From Dicyema japonicum (lineage: Eukaryota > Dicyemida > Rhombozoa > Dicyemidae): DNA of 24,546 nt. The position numbers and the translations under genes were made by a program. Where the stretch lies: assembly GCA_011109175.1 (NCBI GenBank), contig RDEW01000039.1:479032-503577 (forward strand). Direction: 5' to 3'. Below, piece by piece: positions 9,391-20,010 of this stretch; the first letter of the stretch is position 1; the number at the start of each line of letters is the position of its first letter. Under the pieces are notes generated by a model. It had not been told where the DNA came from and made no database searches. It saw nothing but the letters and a program-made list of their open reading frames with translations.

Positions 9391-11650
9391 CACAAATTGT
9401 CTACCATTAAAATACATCAATTTGAGAAAGCACATGTGTCTACTAAATCGGATCTCGAACTATTAAGGAGTGTATTGTCTACTTTGAATGTTCTTCACTA
9501 TTGTCATATTGACTCATTTCTACGAGTTAGATATTGAAGCTACGGTACGACATCTACATTTTTTCTATCGAACTATATCGTTTATACTATGTCTCTTAAT
9601 TCAATCACTTCGTCATATACAAGAGGAAGAGGCATACATCATCATAAACTCATAACGACAATTAACTATGATTTTTTTACTAAAAAAACCAATTAATAAC
9701 TAGTCCTTAGCAGATTTATCAAAAATTTACCAACTACTCTAATTTTGATGTATTTAATTTTCAACCCCCGATATATGAAACAAGTCAAGAGAAATGTCTA
9801 AAATGTTTCTAGTTCCACGGTCACACTAAGTTCACGGTTCTTCTCAAAAATCGCGTATATCAACATCAACACATTATGAGCCCCACCAGTGGATGAAGAA
9901 GCTCTATATATTCTTTGGATGCCGACTGTTCACTAAGCTTCTGCTGAGACGAAGGATTACTTGAAGCTACTTAGAGTTGAAGAAAGTACAGCAGAAATGA
10001 GTCATTTGGCGCTTCATCTCAAGCATCACGTTTATCTATATCCCCAATTGTGGGAACCTCTCCAGTAGATTAGAGAAGCTGGAGATCATTAATTATTTCT
10101 TATTTGGTCATATATAACTACATAATACTAACCACGTGGCAAATAAATTTGTTAGACTCTATTTTTTTATACGAATGAGTGATCTTCACCTTTTTTTCAG
10201 GTTCAAATGTCGTTTTTACCTTTAAAAATTAAATACTGCAGTTCCAATCCCATCCAGGTCGATGAGTTGAAGGATGTAGATAACTGCTCCTTTCGACTTG
10301 GAAACGTTAGGAATCTTTGGCCATAGCAGTCTAGCTACTCTGTCAGACTGGTCAATAACCCAAAATATTAACAAGGATAAAAGCGAGGCAGTGTTGCTCC
10401 AAGAACGTACCTCTATATCAGTTGTCATTTGATACAACCCAACCATTTTATTTAAACGACGAAACTTCATTTCACATAATTGATTCACAACGAAGAATTG
10501 ATCGTTCTTAAAAGTTAACACGGAAAAAACCGGAGTTCGTCAAAATAATCGGCCCACTATCAGGGACGAGGAAGAGAGAATCCAAAATGACTCTTCCAAA
10601 CATGATTGGTAACTTCTTTCCGAGCCCCTGCTACTTGAGACTTATATGACTTATCCACATTCCGACTCAAGGCTTTTTAGAAAGCAGGTAATTGCTCTTA
10701 TTTCGAATGACTCTTACTTCCATCATTGAATAAATATTCATAGTGGTGCACACAACCATTTCAATCTAGTGACCAGTTAATCGACAGCAGCCATCAAGTA
10801 AAGCTGTAATCTCAGCTTTGTTAACATTTAGGAGGCTGAGAATCTCACTATCAGTAACACCATATTTATTACATCAATTCACTTTTGTAAAGCATATTTG
10901 TTGAATCAGTGGAAAACTCAGGTTTTATAACTATAATGCCTAAGACCATTAAATTTTAGTTGTTGCTAATAGTGTAGTCTTATAATAGAATATCATAAAG
11001 ATCAGAGTGAACGTACTTTGACCCAGATTCAAAGCACAATATTCTCAGGATTTCAAGAAAGGCAAGATTCGAACCTGTATTGACAAATAATATAAAAAAT
11101 ATTGATATTTGACGATCAAAACTATTGAGGTATATATTTACGGGATTTGGACCCATATGTTGTCAATAAGATACCCATTAGCAAAAAAATATTGATCCAT
11201 CGATGTGATCTTATTATTTCAAATGTCAATAACATGATTCAAACACTAAAAATGTTCCCATCCACTCTTGAAAATGTACTGCACCGAGTCTTGAAGGGAA
11301 TCTGATAGATGGAGTTTTCAGCTAAAAAAGAAAAAAAGAAGTGAAGAGCATTCATTGGTTTTCCGTTATGATTAGTTTAAGGTTTGTTATTCGTACAGCC
11401 GTATCCGTACTGATCATCGTGTTTACATGAATCTCCACAAGTTCATTTTCGACAACAGATTGTACAGAGTGGGTCTTCAGTTTATTAATTATTCTTATTT
11501 CATATTATTTTTGTTAATAAATTGATTATTAATAAAATTTTTGAGCTTGTTAAATCTCGTAAATAATCTTGCAATTCTTAATTTTTAAATTTATCCGCCA
11601 AAAATTAGGAGTAGAAGCTACAAGTAAATCAAACTAAAATTTATAATATG
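9391..11650. other. Gene-poor spacer
   Basis: About 2.3 kb without a gene I can support. A minus-strand frame at 10222-10521 (99 codons, with SWSNTASLLSLLIFWVIDQS) lies in a less AT-rich patch (about 10,220-10,900). It faintly recalls the C-terminal part of BEL/Pao-type polyproteins, but the match rests on a few hydrophobic residues and is not enough for a call. Confidence 0.35.
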
Positions 11651-11999
11651 TAGGGAAATAAATTCGAGTCTGTAAGAGCATTTATTTGTGACAAATATGG
11701 CATCTCTTCAAAATTGGCCTGGAACGAAACAAATAAATCAGCAATTCGAAGTTGCTTAGAAAAGGCCTTTGACACTATAAAACAACATAACGAAAGCAAT
11801 ATGAACAACTATAAAATATGATGATCATAGCAGTGATAGAGATGGTAGCGAGACATTTAAATAACATTTAGATTATAATAATGAAAAACTACCCTTTAAC
11901 ACTCCCTGGAGAGCGTTCTACTTATCAGTGGGATCAATTGCTAAGAATGATTATGAATCTGCACTTCATGCACTCCATTATACTATTTTAGATTATTGA
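11651..11999 (+). pseudogene. Damaged ORF cluster, unknown protein
   Basis: A protein-like frame starts at about 11651 (SVRAFICDKYGISSKLAWNE, then AIRSCLEKAFDTIKQHNES) and shifts by one base near 11815. It continues as DDHSSDRDGSETFK, then TAA at 11872-11874, then HLDYNNEKLPFNTPWRAFYL and SIAKNDYESALHALHYTILD to TGA at 11997-11999. The amino-acid composition is more soluble and balanced than random frames here, and the last stretch looks like a helical repeat. The frameshift is not explained by a GT-AG intron. I recognise no family. It could be the relic of a gene of which I see only part, or an upstream piece of the paralogue at 12811, but no alignment supports that. Confidence 0.3.
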
Positions 12000-12810
12000 T
12001 CTCCATGATGAACATTTATCTAATAAACTAAAGTTTTATTCCTTTGATTTGATATCCCACTTAAAAAAAAGTTTATGTTAGTTTTACCACCAGGGTTTTT
12101 TCGAGGCACAATCGTTCACTGAACGTAGGGAAGTAGTTCGGGTAACAGATAAGCGAGACAGACTTACTGTAACGTCTCTCTGAAAAGATCGCTTTGTCAT
12201 AAGTTTAGTTGATGATTATAGAATAACCAAAAATCATAACGGGAGATTCACTAACTGAATTTGGTGCGGTCATTTGTTTATGACACGGATGCTGACTCTT
12301 TTGGACTTAATGATTTTACTTAAATATGTCTAAACTCATTGAAGGAAATGTGAAAAAGTTAATTCAATGCGATGATTTAAACACAATATCCTACATTTAT
12401 TATGACCCTAAGTTGATATTTTTTATTAGTATTTATTTTTTTGAAAAAAACTCTAAAGTACATTTGACAAATAAATAAAACCTACTCTAAAAAAAGCCTA
12501 CTATTCTATATGATTCTTATATAAAGCCTACTCTTCTCTATTATTTTATATTAAAAGTGAGGTTTTCTATCAAAAACTTAAAGACAATCAGTCTAACAAA
12601 TTCAAAGTTGATAATTTCGTTAGGTTTATTCAAAATATTTAAATTAGACTTATAAATTACTTTGTAATCCTTCATGAACGAATTTACAGAATAAATAGTA
12701 CTTCTATAAAGCCTCTGTTCAACCGCCTTGATGATTTTTATGAATAAAATTAATTCAAATAAATGTTATACTAGTGACATTTATAAAGTATATATGATTT
12801 TAATTTGTAG
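12000..12810. other. Spacer upstream of the ZYG11-like paralogue
   Basis: The region should contain upstream exons if the paralogue at 12811 were complete. I see an open stretch at about 12713-12770 that could splice to 12811 with a 37-nt intron, but no convincing LRR-coding exon. Three copies of 'gcctact' within 12,480-12,540 are the only local repeat. Confidence 0.35.
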
Positions 12811-13627
12811 TTATGCACAATTATGCTCGTTATAACTATGAGGCAATGCATGTCACAAATACTACAAAGCTCACTGATGAGCTGATTAGGATTGGATTGA
12901 CTTGGGAAGAGGTTTGGTATGAATGCCTCGATGAAGCGTTTTCTCTGAACACTTCAGAACAAACTATTGAAGTTTAACTATTCTGTTATTGTAGGGAATC
13001 CTGGAAATATTCAAAAGTTTATATGAAATGATATACCGTGGACTGACTATAAAAATATTTTATGACTTATTATTATTACCTATTTATTGTATGTTTTGTG
13101 TAAATTTAATAGGAACTATGACTTTAGGGGATAATTGGCCACAAATATATATTTCCATCTGCAATGCTTTATCAAACATAATAAGTGACACAACTCAAGA
13201 TATATTGATTTTCGATTTTTACGATACTGGAGGTAAATCCGTCTCTGAAGATATTCTTGATACAATTGCTTCATGTTCACAAGAACATTTTACACATGTA
13301 CTGTATGACGGATATTACAGGTAAAATATCAGTTAAACAAAAGATCGAATGATTCACTCGTGAACCTCTTAAATGAGGAACTAGACCAAAGACTATGGTT
13401 TTGGGCCATTTGGGAATTTTCTCAAATGGTTTACTATAAGCGTAATATTTGTTGATTTAGTAGCACAAATATTCAATCCAATGATAATGTTTACAAATGT
13501 CTCCAGAAAGATTGAGACTCTGTCTACTCTATCTAATATCAAGGATCTGCGAAAATATGCCGTTAGCTTTAAAGAAAAATATAATGTATTTTTCTTATTA
13601 TTTTAGAATTATTTATCGAATCATTAA
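12811..13627 (+). CDS. ZYG11/ZER1-like paralogue, C-terminal part only
   Basis: Exons seen: 12811-12971, 12995-13320, 13344-13441, 13464-13585, 13607-13627. Introns are 23, 23, 22 and 21 nt, all GT...AG. The spliced frame is open to TAA at 13625-13627 (about 250 residues). Only the last third of the family domain is present: LTWEEVWYECLDEA, ICNALSNIISDT, then LLNEELDQRLWFWAIWEFSQ, which matches the GVQLWAVWAM region of ZYG11B. The last three introns lie at the same residues and in the same phases (2, 1, 0) as in the gene at 5375-7765, and the two exons between them have identical lengths (98 and 122 nt). Sequence identity is low, so the duplication is old. The fourth intron could instead end at 13460 (19 nt), which keeps the frame. 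LRR-coding exons were not found, so this is a 5'-truncated gene or one whose first exons I missed. An ATG at 12813 is probably internal. Confidence 0.75.
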
Positions 13628-14121
13628 TATTATCGCTTTATTCATATTTTTTGTTTGGTTTTAATACTTTGGGTTTAACTAATTTTAATATATTATTATC
13701 AAATAAAATAATTAAAAAATATCAAACTAAGTGTTAATTATTTTAGAAATTCTTATTCGAGGTTTAAAATCCACTAAAAAGTGTTGAGAGACTGTCGAGT
13801 AGAAGTTTGACAGGCTCTACCATTTCGTATTAATTCTCTTTATTTACATTCCAATATTTAATTATCAAATAAACTCTCCCAAATTTGCCATTTTTGTTTC
13901 AGCATTTTTCCGTCAAATTTGGAATTCGGCAAATTTTAGAATTTATTCAATAATTTTAAAAAAGTTATTGGGAAACTTCTCATCTATGAAAATAACAAAA
14001 TTTTATATCATTACGATAAAAAAATTATTTAAAAAAATAAAGTATTAAATTGTATAGAATAAAATTCAATTCCCATTTGCTTCTTCTTTATATTTTTAAT
14101 ATTTGGATTATATCTTCTAAT
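13628..14121. other. AT-rich spacer, nothing recognised
   Basis: No open frame of note. 'gtcaaatttggaattcggca' near 13,913 is unremarkable. The spacer separates the paralogue's end from a convergent transposase relic. Confidence 0.4.
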
Positions 14122-14960
14122 TTATATGATAAGGACGACATCTTCTTCGTTTTCAACGTTCTCAAAAAGATCTTTTCCAATTTCGCTTAACTTAAATGCT
14201 ATTTCATTCTCGATAGGGTTTCAATTCAGTAGTTTCTTCATGGATGATTATCTCATTATCATCAATTAATGATGCTATTTCATTTTAATCTATTGCATTT
14301 TTTACAGAAGAATTTATTGACAAATTCTTCGATTTCAATCCGATCATAAATATCCGTGTTAGATAATATTTCTTTATTTATGTTCACATTTACTAAATGT
14401 GTGCTAGCACCCGATTTTTTTAGAATTTGAAAACAAATTTTGATTGTTTTAGTGCATACATCTTCCCAGGTCATTTTTATAAATAGAACAGCGTCTTTCA
14501 GGTTTAAAATTTATATGATTTATAAACTCATACGATTTCTTTTTCCAATAATCCAGTAAGATACTCCAATTTGTGACTATTAAAGTGGACGTTGAATGTT
14601 TTAATAATTCCCAAATCCATTGGCTGAATTATTCCTGTAGCATTTTTAGAAAAAAACATTATTTTTATATTTTCCAAATTCGATGGCAACCAATGAGAAG
14701 GACAATTGTCTATAAGGAACAAAATTAATTTTTCTCTGGCCTCAAAAGGTAATCAAAATTTATCATCCAGTTACTAAAAATAAATCCGGTCATCCACGCT
14801 ATTTCGGGACTGTAATATAAAACAGATCACTGATTATCATTTTTTTTGATACATCTTGACATTTTTAATTTTCCAATCAATAAAGGATTTAATTTATGAT
14901 TTCCAGTCATATTTGTGCAAAACATCACAGATAAAAAACTGACGTTAATATTGAAGAGAA
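14122..14960 (-). pseudogene. pogo/Tigger-type DDE transposase relic
   Basis: The minus strand encodes, in order, VSFLSVMFCTNMTGNHKLNP (family: cANatGshKLkPl), EIAWMTGFIFSNWMINFDYL (aWMt..iF..Wl..fD), FLIDNCPSHW with the second catalytic Asp, FFSKNATGIIQPMDLGIIKT (family: PpnttslIQPmDqGvI), and DAVLFIKMTWEDVCTKTIKI (AW..V...TI.nCF). This order and these motifs are diagnostic of jerky/CENP-B/Tigger transposases. The N-terminal DNA-binding domains are missing. Frames change near 14735, 14510, 14280 and 14190, and a stop lies at about 14829, although a 21-nt GT...AG segment at 14810-14830 would remove that stop. The copy is dead. No terminal inverted repeats were found. Confidence 0.88.
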
Positions 14961-15059
14961 AAATATTAATTATAATAATATATAAGGGCAATGATGGCCT
15001 ACTAGCATGAGCATGCAATGAGATTACCCTTATGCGATCCCAATGTGCTAGAAGAGCCA

Positions 15060-15535
15060 ACGTGTGAGAGCCAACTAGGATCTTTTTTTAGTTCTGCAAA
15101 TCGTCAGATCAGCCGATAAACTTTGCCGTTATGGAACAAACACATTGAAGAATACACTTGTTTTTATTATAATTAATAACTGACCTTGTTGAACCGATTG
15201 GATCGCCTATCGCAAAGAAGAATGATATTAAAAAGAAGAAGTTGGATTTTTGATCGCATTTCCTTACAAATCGTCATAAGAAATCTGCTTTTAATTCTAA
15301 GAGCAGACTGCCTCAACTTAAAAGAACTTCTAGTAATTGTTATTATTATTATTAGTAATTTTTAACGGTTTGTTTTTAAATAATAAAAATTAATTTTAAA
15401 AAAAGTAGAATTATTAAAATTTTAACTAAATACGATTTATTATAAGAAATGAAATTGATAATAGGATAACAAAAATAATGAAAGTGAGGATGTGTATCGT
15501 AATTATATTAACTTTAGTTATTACTAACAACTGTT
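15060..15535. repeat. Dispersed repeat R3, copy a
   Basis: This stretch aligns with about 21500-21865 in the same orientation. Shared stretches include 'gaagaatac', 'cttctagtaattttta' and 'gtatcgtaattatatta'. The copies are much diverged. No frame is conserved. It is probably a non-autonomous element or a UTR of one. Confidence 0.65.
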
Positions 15536-15948
15536 TGCATTTATAAATGTCTGGAAATCAAAAGAGATTTAGTGAAATTCATGTTTGAGACAAATAAATT
15601 CAATTTTTAAACTAGTACTCTCATACTGAAAAAGTATCCCCTTGTGTTTTTCATAGCCAGTTAAAAGTGAGTAGAAAAATACAAAAAAGAATCTCTAATA
15701 TTCACTTCTTCAGGTCTAACGGGTTTTAGAAGATAAGTAAATCGGACATCTTCGAAAATCCACCCAATTTCATCATCATTTTAAGCAAACATAGATGCCT
15801 TACCAAAAAGCAATTCCAAAACGAATAGTGTTTTTAATTTATAAAAAAGAAAATTTTCATAATACATTCTCAATCATTTCTAAGTAACTCGATGTTTTAA
15901 TTTTTTTGTTCTCCATTTTAGGTCAGATGATGAATAATAATAATTAAT
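15536..15948. other. Spacer, nothing recognised
   Basis: AT-rich DNA between repeat R3 and the inverted-repeat element, with no open frame worth calling. Confidence 0.4.
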
Positions 15949-17056
15949 ATGTCACCAGCGCAACGCGTTACCGATCGCTACGCGTTACATAATGCTCAAA
16001 TTTACAATTTCAAACATTTTTAAACTTTACACATGTTTTGTACAGTTTTTATATTTAAAATAAAAAATTCTAATTTAAATATTTTTGGAAGGCGCAACAG
16101 TTTTTAAATTTTAAATATCATATTACATGCGTGTTTTATAAACTTAAGTTTAATGGATTCATCTTTCGTTAAAACAACCCAATGATAAATTGATATAATG
16201 AAAATAATGGAAGAGAAGGGGATCGTCGATCTAATGACAAGACAAAAAATACCGATTAACTCAAATGTCAAAAAAATTTTATCTATCAATGCGAGGTAAT
16301 ACCTTAAAGACTCAAATAGAAACTACACAATTGTCATTTTCTCTAATAATTAGCGCCCTCGCAAATTCATCAATTGACCTATTATAGACAAAGATATTTT
16401 TTTGTGAAAAGAGAAATTATCTGGAAAATACCTGTCAGATTGTGATATTATGTCAATGCTTCAACTTTTAACAAATGCATAATAGGCCGAACAATCCAAG
16501 GAGTTAAAGGATCATCGAACGCTTCAATCAGACAATCACAATATCACTATCTAAGAAGATGTCCGAAGATAATTGTTGGAATAAAGACATAAAAGAAGCA
16601 GTTGGAGTGGAATTATATATGAAGTAGACGTGAAGTTACTGGTAATCGAATCAATGCACGACAATACAACGAGCGAAAATTCGACCAACTCGCACATATT
16701 GACGGGATCTTCCGTTTGACATTGGAGTGTATCTTAACTTTCAGCTTGAGGGATAATCACAGAAGTAGGCCAAACTGGCAGCGCACATATTGACGGGATC
16801 TTCCGTTCGACATTGGAGTGTATCTTAACTTTCGGCTTAAGGGATACTCACAGAAGCAGGCCAAACTGGCAGTTTAGACTCGGAAAGCTTGAAATCACAG
16901 CTCTATAAACATTTCTCTGCCTGTATATCTCTCGTCTCTAATGGCCTGTGACATCCTTGTCAAGAGGATTCTACACTCCCAAAAATTTTTTTTTGTTTTT
17001 TTTTAAGTCCACTAGTGTAACGAGTAGCGCTAGGTAACGCGTAGCGCCTGTGACAT
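15949..17056. mobile_element. 1.1-kb element with about 40-bp terminal inverted repeats
   Basis: 15949-15988 reads inward as atgtcac-cagcgcaacgcg-ttacc... and 17016-17056, read on the other strand, starts atgtcac-aggcgctacgcg-ttacc.... The two ends match over about 40 bp with few differences. Each end contains two copies of a (T/A)ACGCGTTAC-like word about 17 bp apart, as expected of paired transposase-binding sites. The ends are much more GC-rich than the interior. The flanks are AT-rich, so a target-site duplication (perhaps AAT) cannot be fixed. The interior holds no transposase, only a 61-codon hydrophobic minus-strand frame (16104-16289) and a 91-bp tandem duplication (16691-16872). It is most likely a non-autonomous DNA transposon. 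Confidence 0.6.
16691..16872. repeat. Two-copy 91-bp tandem repeat
   Basis: The unit starting 'cgcacatattgacgggatct' occurs at 16691 and 16782. The copies differ at a handful of positions ('gtttgacattgg' against 'gttcgacattgg', 'gggataatcac' against 'gggatactcac'). It sits inside the inverted-repeat element and is less AT-rich than its surroundings. Confidence 0.9.
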
Positions 17057-17626
17057 AATAAATTTGTTTATGTATTTATGAAGTTTGAAAGCATAAAATG
17101 CAGTTCATAATCGAAAAAAGGATGTGTTTATTATTTATAGACGAAATTAGATTACAAGAAATTTTAAAATCTGGAGAAATTGATCGAGTGAAACCAATTG
17201 GCCTATTCGCCAGAGCCGTAATATTTATAGCTCCGCATAGGCAGGACTAATATATTATAGTTAAGAAATGTTATACTAATTCATTGTTGAAAACTATAAT
17301 ATTTTGTAGTACTTTAACAATTTTATGAATTCAAAAGTAAAATTGCTTAAGAAATCTGAGATAGATGTTTTTTATAACATTTAAATTTATTATTGTTGTA
17401 ATTATTAATGATATCCGGTAAATTCAATTTATATTTTAAATACATTTGGATCCATTCTGAAATATATCAAAATGGTTCTCACTTTTACACTTCAGGTATC
17501 TCAAAAGGCTAAAACTTGCATATTGACATATTTATTGTCGTATGTGATAGCGTCCGGGCTGTTGATACTGTCCGGGTTGATAAGACAAATTTATCACTTG
17601 AAAACATTAACAACCACTAAGTTTTG
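17057..17626. other. Spacer, nothing secure
   Basis: Contains a 50-codon ATG frame at 17098-17250 (FIDEIRLQEILKSGEIDRVK) of unknown meaning and the 5' part of a hydrophobic frame that runs into the satellite. Neither is called as a gene. Confidence 0.35.
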
Positions 17627-18085
17627 CTTCGAAAGATCTGTCCCTTGTTCCCAAAAAACAAAAATTTTTATTTTGAGTAAATGAAGCGATTAAGCAAGAA
17701 AAGGGTCAAAAATAGAAGAGGTCGAAGGATCGGTCCCTTTTCCCTCAAAAAACAAAAATTGTTATTTTGAGTTAATAAAGCGATTAAGTGTGAAAAGTGA
17801 CAATAATAGAAAAGGTCGAAGGATCGGTCTTTTGTTACCTCAAAAAACAAAAAATTTTATGTTGAGTAAATGAAGCGATTAAGCAAGAAAAGGGTCAAAA
17901 ATAGAAGAGGTCGAAGGATCGGTCCCTTTTCTCTCAAAAAACAAAAAAATTATTTTGAGTCAAAAAAGCGATTAAGCGTGAAAAGTGTCAAGAATAGAAG
18001 AGGTCGAAGGATCGGTCCTTTGTTATTTAAAAAACAAAAAATTTTATTTTGAGTCAATAAAGCGATCAGCGTGAAAAGGGTTATT
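17627..18085. repeat. 94-bp satellite arranged as 188-bp dimers
   Basis: The word 'gcgatta' or a close variant occurs at 17686, 17780, 17875, 17968 and 18062, a spacing of 93-95 bp. Each full unit contains 'ggtcgaaggatcggtc' followed by an A-rich part with 'aaaacaaaaa' and 'ttttgagt'. Units alternate between type A ('gattaagcaagaaaagggtc' at 17686 and 17875) and type B ('gattaagtgtgaaaagtgac'/'gattaagcgtgaaaagtgtc' at 17780 and 17968). The first and last units are partial. The basic 60-codon frame through it is a by-product of repeats and is not called as a gene. Confidence 0.92.
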
Positions 18086-18167
18086 TGAATGTTATATAAT
18101 TTTTTTTTTAATATTTTTTAATTTCTTTTCAAAAATATAAAATTTTATACTTCATTTTAATTTTGTT

Positions 18168-18835
18168 TTGCCTTCTACATTCAGCATTAATACATTTGTA
18201 GAATTAAAGAAAATTATGAATTATCTCGAATATAAACAGTATCCTGATAGATTTATTGAAAATCAAAAGCGGATATTACGCAGATGTCAGAATTTAAAAC
18301 TGTTGATTGAAGAATTATTTTTTGGATTTAATGGATATTTTCGTACTGTTATTTGTTCATTTCAAGAAGCAAGAATTAACTCAATTTTAGCTAAGGAACA
18401 TTCTATTGGACATCTTGGTGATTCCAAGATGTGCAAATTAATTTGCGAAAAGTACATTGGCATCAATCAAAAAATTATTCGCCATTTTATATCTACTTGT
18501 GATTCCTGTAACCATTTCAACAGTCTAAAGACTTGTGAAGATATTCAAATGATTACTGTTTCACATAAATTCGAAAGATTTATGGCTGATTGTATAGATC
18601 TTCGTAGATATAAATGGATTCTTAATATAATTGACTGTTACTCAAAATTCGCTTGGTCATTTTTTTTAATTAGTAAACATCTCAAAATATAAAAAATTCT
18701 TTTGAAACATGTTTTTATCAGTTGGGCCACCTTAAACATTGCACACAGACAATGGAAAAGAGTTTTGTAACTCTAAAGTTTAAGCATTGTTATGTGATTG
18801 GAAGATAACGGCGATTCATGGTAGACCAAGTTCGA
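18168..18835 (+). pseudogene. DDE integrase relic (Ginger/Ty3-type, KRBA2-like)
   Basis: The frame 18168-18692 carries the zinc-binding HHCC module: H and H in AKEHSIGHLGDSK, then C-x2-C in ISTCDSCNHF. It is followed by the start of the catalytic core (ERFMADCIDLRRYKWILNII, then DCYSKFAWSF) with the first Asp. After a frameshift near 18692-18725 the core continues with GPP, a stop (TAA in place of GAT), TLHTDNGKEF with the second Asp, and AIHGRPS, where similarity to the family ends before the Glu region. The word order MAD-x-DL, WILN-x-IDCYSKFAW and LHTDNGKEF is typical of Ginger-like and KRBA2-like integrases. No reverse transcriptase lies upstream; the sequence there is satellite. The copy is truncated and dead. 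Confidence 0.85.
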
Positions 18836-19300
18836 CGTAGTATGGGATAAAAATGGGATACCTTGACATCGGTCCCTGATTTTTAAAGGAAAAACGAAAT
18901 TTTTAATTTTGTCCAAACTCATGTTCGACGTAGTATGGGACAAAAATGGGAGACCTTATGGATTTGGATTGGTTAANTGGTCATTTTTTTTAATTAGTAA
19001 ACATCTCAAAATATAAAAAATTCTTTTGAAACATGTTTTTATCAGTTGGGCCACCTGATACATTGCACACGGACAATGGAAAAGAGTTTTGTAACTCTAA
19101 AGTTTCAGCATTGTTATGTGATTGGAAGATAACGGCGATTCATGGTAGACCAAGTTCGACGTAGTATGGGACAAAAATGGGAGACCTTGACATCGGTCCC
19201 TGATTTTTTAAGGAAAAACGAAATTTTAAATTTTGTCCAAAATCATGTTCGACGTAGTATGGGACAAAAATGGGATACCTTATGGATTTGGATTGGTTAA
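18654..19300. repeat. 323-bp direct repeat split by a single N
   Basis: 18654-18976 and 18978-19300 have the same length (323 bp) and differ at only about ten positions. The boundary is exactly the undetermined base at 18977. Each copy holds the 3' part of the integrase relic followed by two copies of 'gttcgacgtagtatggga' and an 'atcggtccctgattttt' tract. In the second copy the integrase reads GPPDTLHTDNGKEF without the stop. The arrangement suggests an assembly join of two haplotypes or contig ends; a real tandem duplication cannot be excluded. Confidence 0.85.
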
Positions 19301-19326
19301 AGTCAATTTCTTGAACTGGTTAAGGT

Positions 19327-19454
19327 GAATTAGAATGGATTAGGATGTATTAGAGAATGAGTTATTTTGAATAAGAGAATGGGTTATGGAGAATTAGAAT
19401 GGATTAGGATGTATTATAGAATGAGTTAGGGTAAATTAGAGCATCGGTTGTTTC
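19327..19454. repeat. 64-bp tandem repeat
   Basis: 'gaattagaatggattaggat' occurs at 19327 and 19391. Both units continue into 'gtatta...gaatgagtta' and are rich in GAATGxGTTA words. No coding sense. It follows the integrase relic directly. Confidence 0.8.
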
Positions 19455-20010
19455 TATAAATTCATAAAGTTTATTTTATTGACAGAATACGATGTTCGAA
19501 CTCTAATTAAATTCACTTGTAATTTTTATACATAAATTCTCTTTTTATTTTTGATATTAATATATTATTACTATAAATAAATCCTTAGTTAAAGCAATTC
19601 AAATTTTATTATACATAATTCAAATATGAAGTTTTTAGGGTTTCTGTGTTATGCAACGGCAGATTTTTGAACTTTTGCATTTGTTACGTTTTTAATTCTT
19701 TTGATTATGTTGCAATTGTTCAATTCTTTTTGTTATAATGGAAGTACATTGTTATTCCTTTGTATTCATTAATGACTCACGTAAGCATATGTTTTGGACT
19801 GATAAGTTTGACTTATCAGCCCGGACACGAAGATGGCCCCGGGTTCTCATACTATACGACATTTATTAATGGTGATCTTTATGGAATCCTGGTTTTCAAA
19901 CTTAGCAACAGCCATAAATTATACATGTACAATCGATTTTCAGTCGCCTAACAGTAACAAAGTATAATCTTCTTTAATCAGTCTCTCTGTTTCAACCAAC
20001 TTAAAAACAA
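19455..20010. other. Spacer with a weak ORF
   Basis: Frames at 19738-19850 (SRKHMFWTDKFDLSAR) and 19760-19951 overlap. The first contains a FWTD word like the YWTD propeller repeats of LDL-receptor proteins, but it is too short to call. An apparent 26-nt GTAAG...AG segment (19787-19812) overlaps both. Confidence 0.3.

Noticed and set aside
10222-10521. Minus-strand 99-codon ORF with a BEL/Pao-like look
   Set aside because: Similarity limited to a hydrophobic stretch; no catalytic or zinc-binding motif to support it.
13091-13114. 24-nt GT...AG segment inside an exon of the paralogue
   Set aside because: Splicing it creates a stop; the unspliced frame NLIGTMTLGDNW aligns with NVIANLSKFKKF of the main gene.
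17098-17250. 50-codon ATG ORF
   Set aside because: Short, without motif, paralogue or splice continuation.
17870-18052. 60-codon basic ORF (MKRLSKKRVKNRRGRRIG...)
   Set aside because: It lies wholly in the 94-bp satellite and repeats with it. The frame stays open only because one unit is 93 bp.
19738-19850. FWTD word resembling an LDL-receptor YWTD repeat
   Set aside because: Only one short motif, followed by stops, and a competing GTAAG...AG intron reading covers the same bases.
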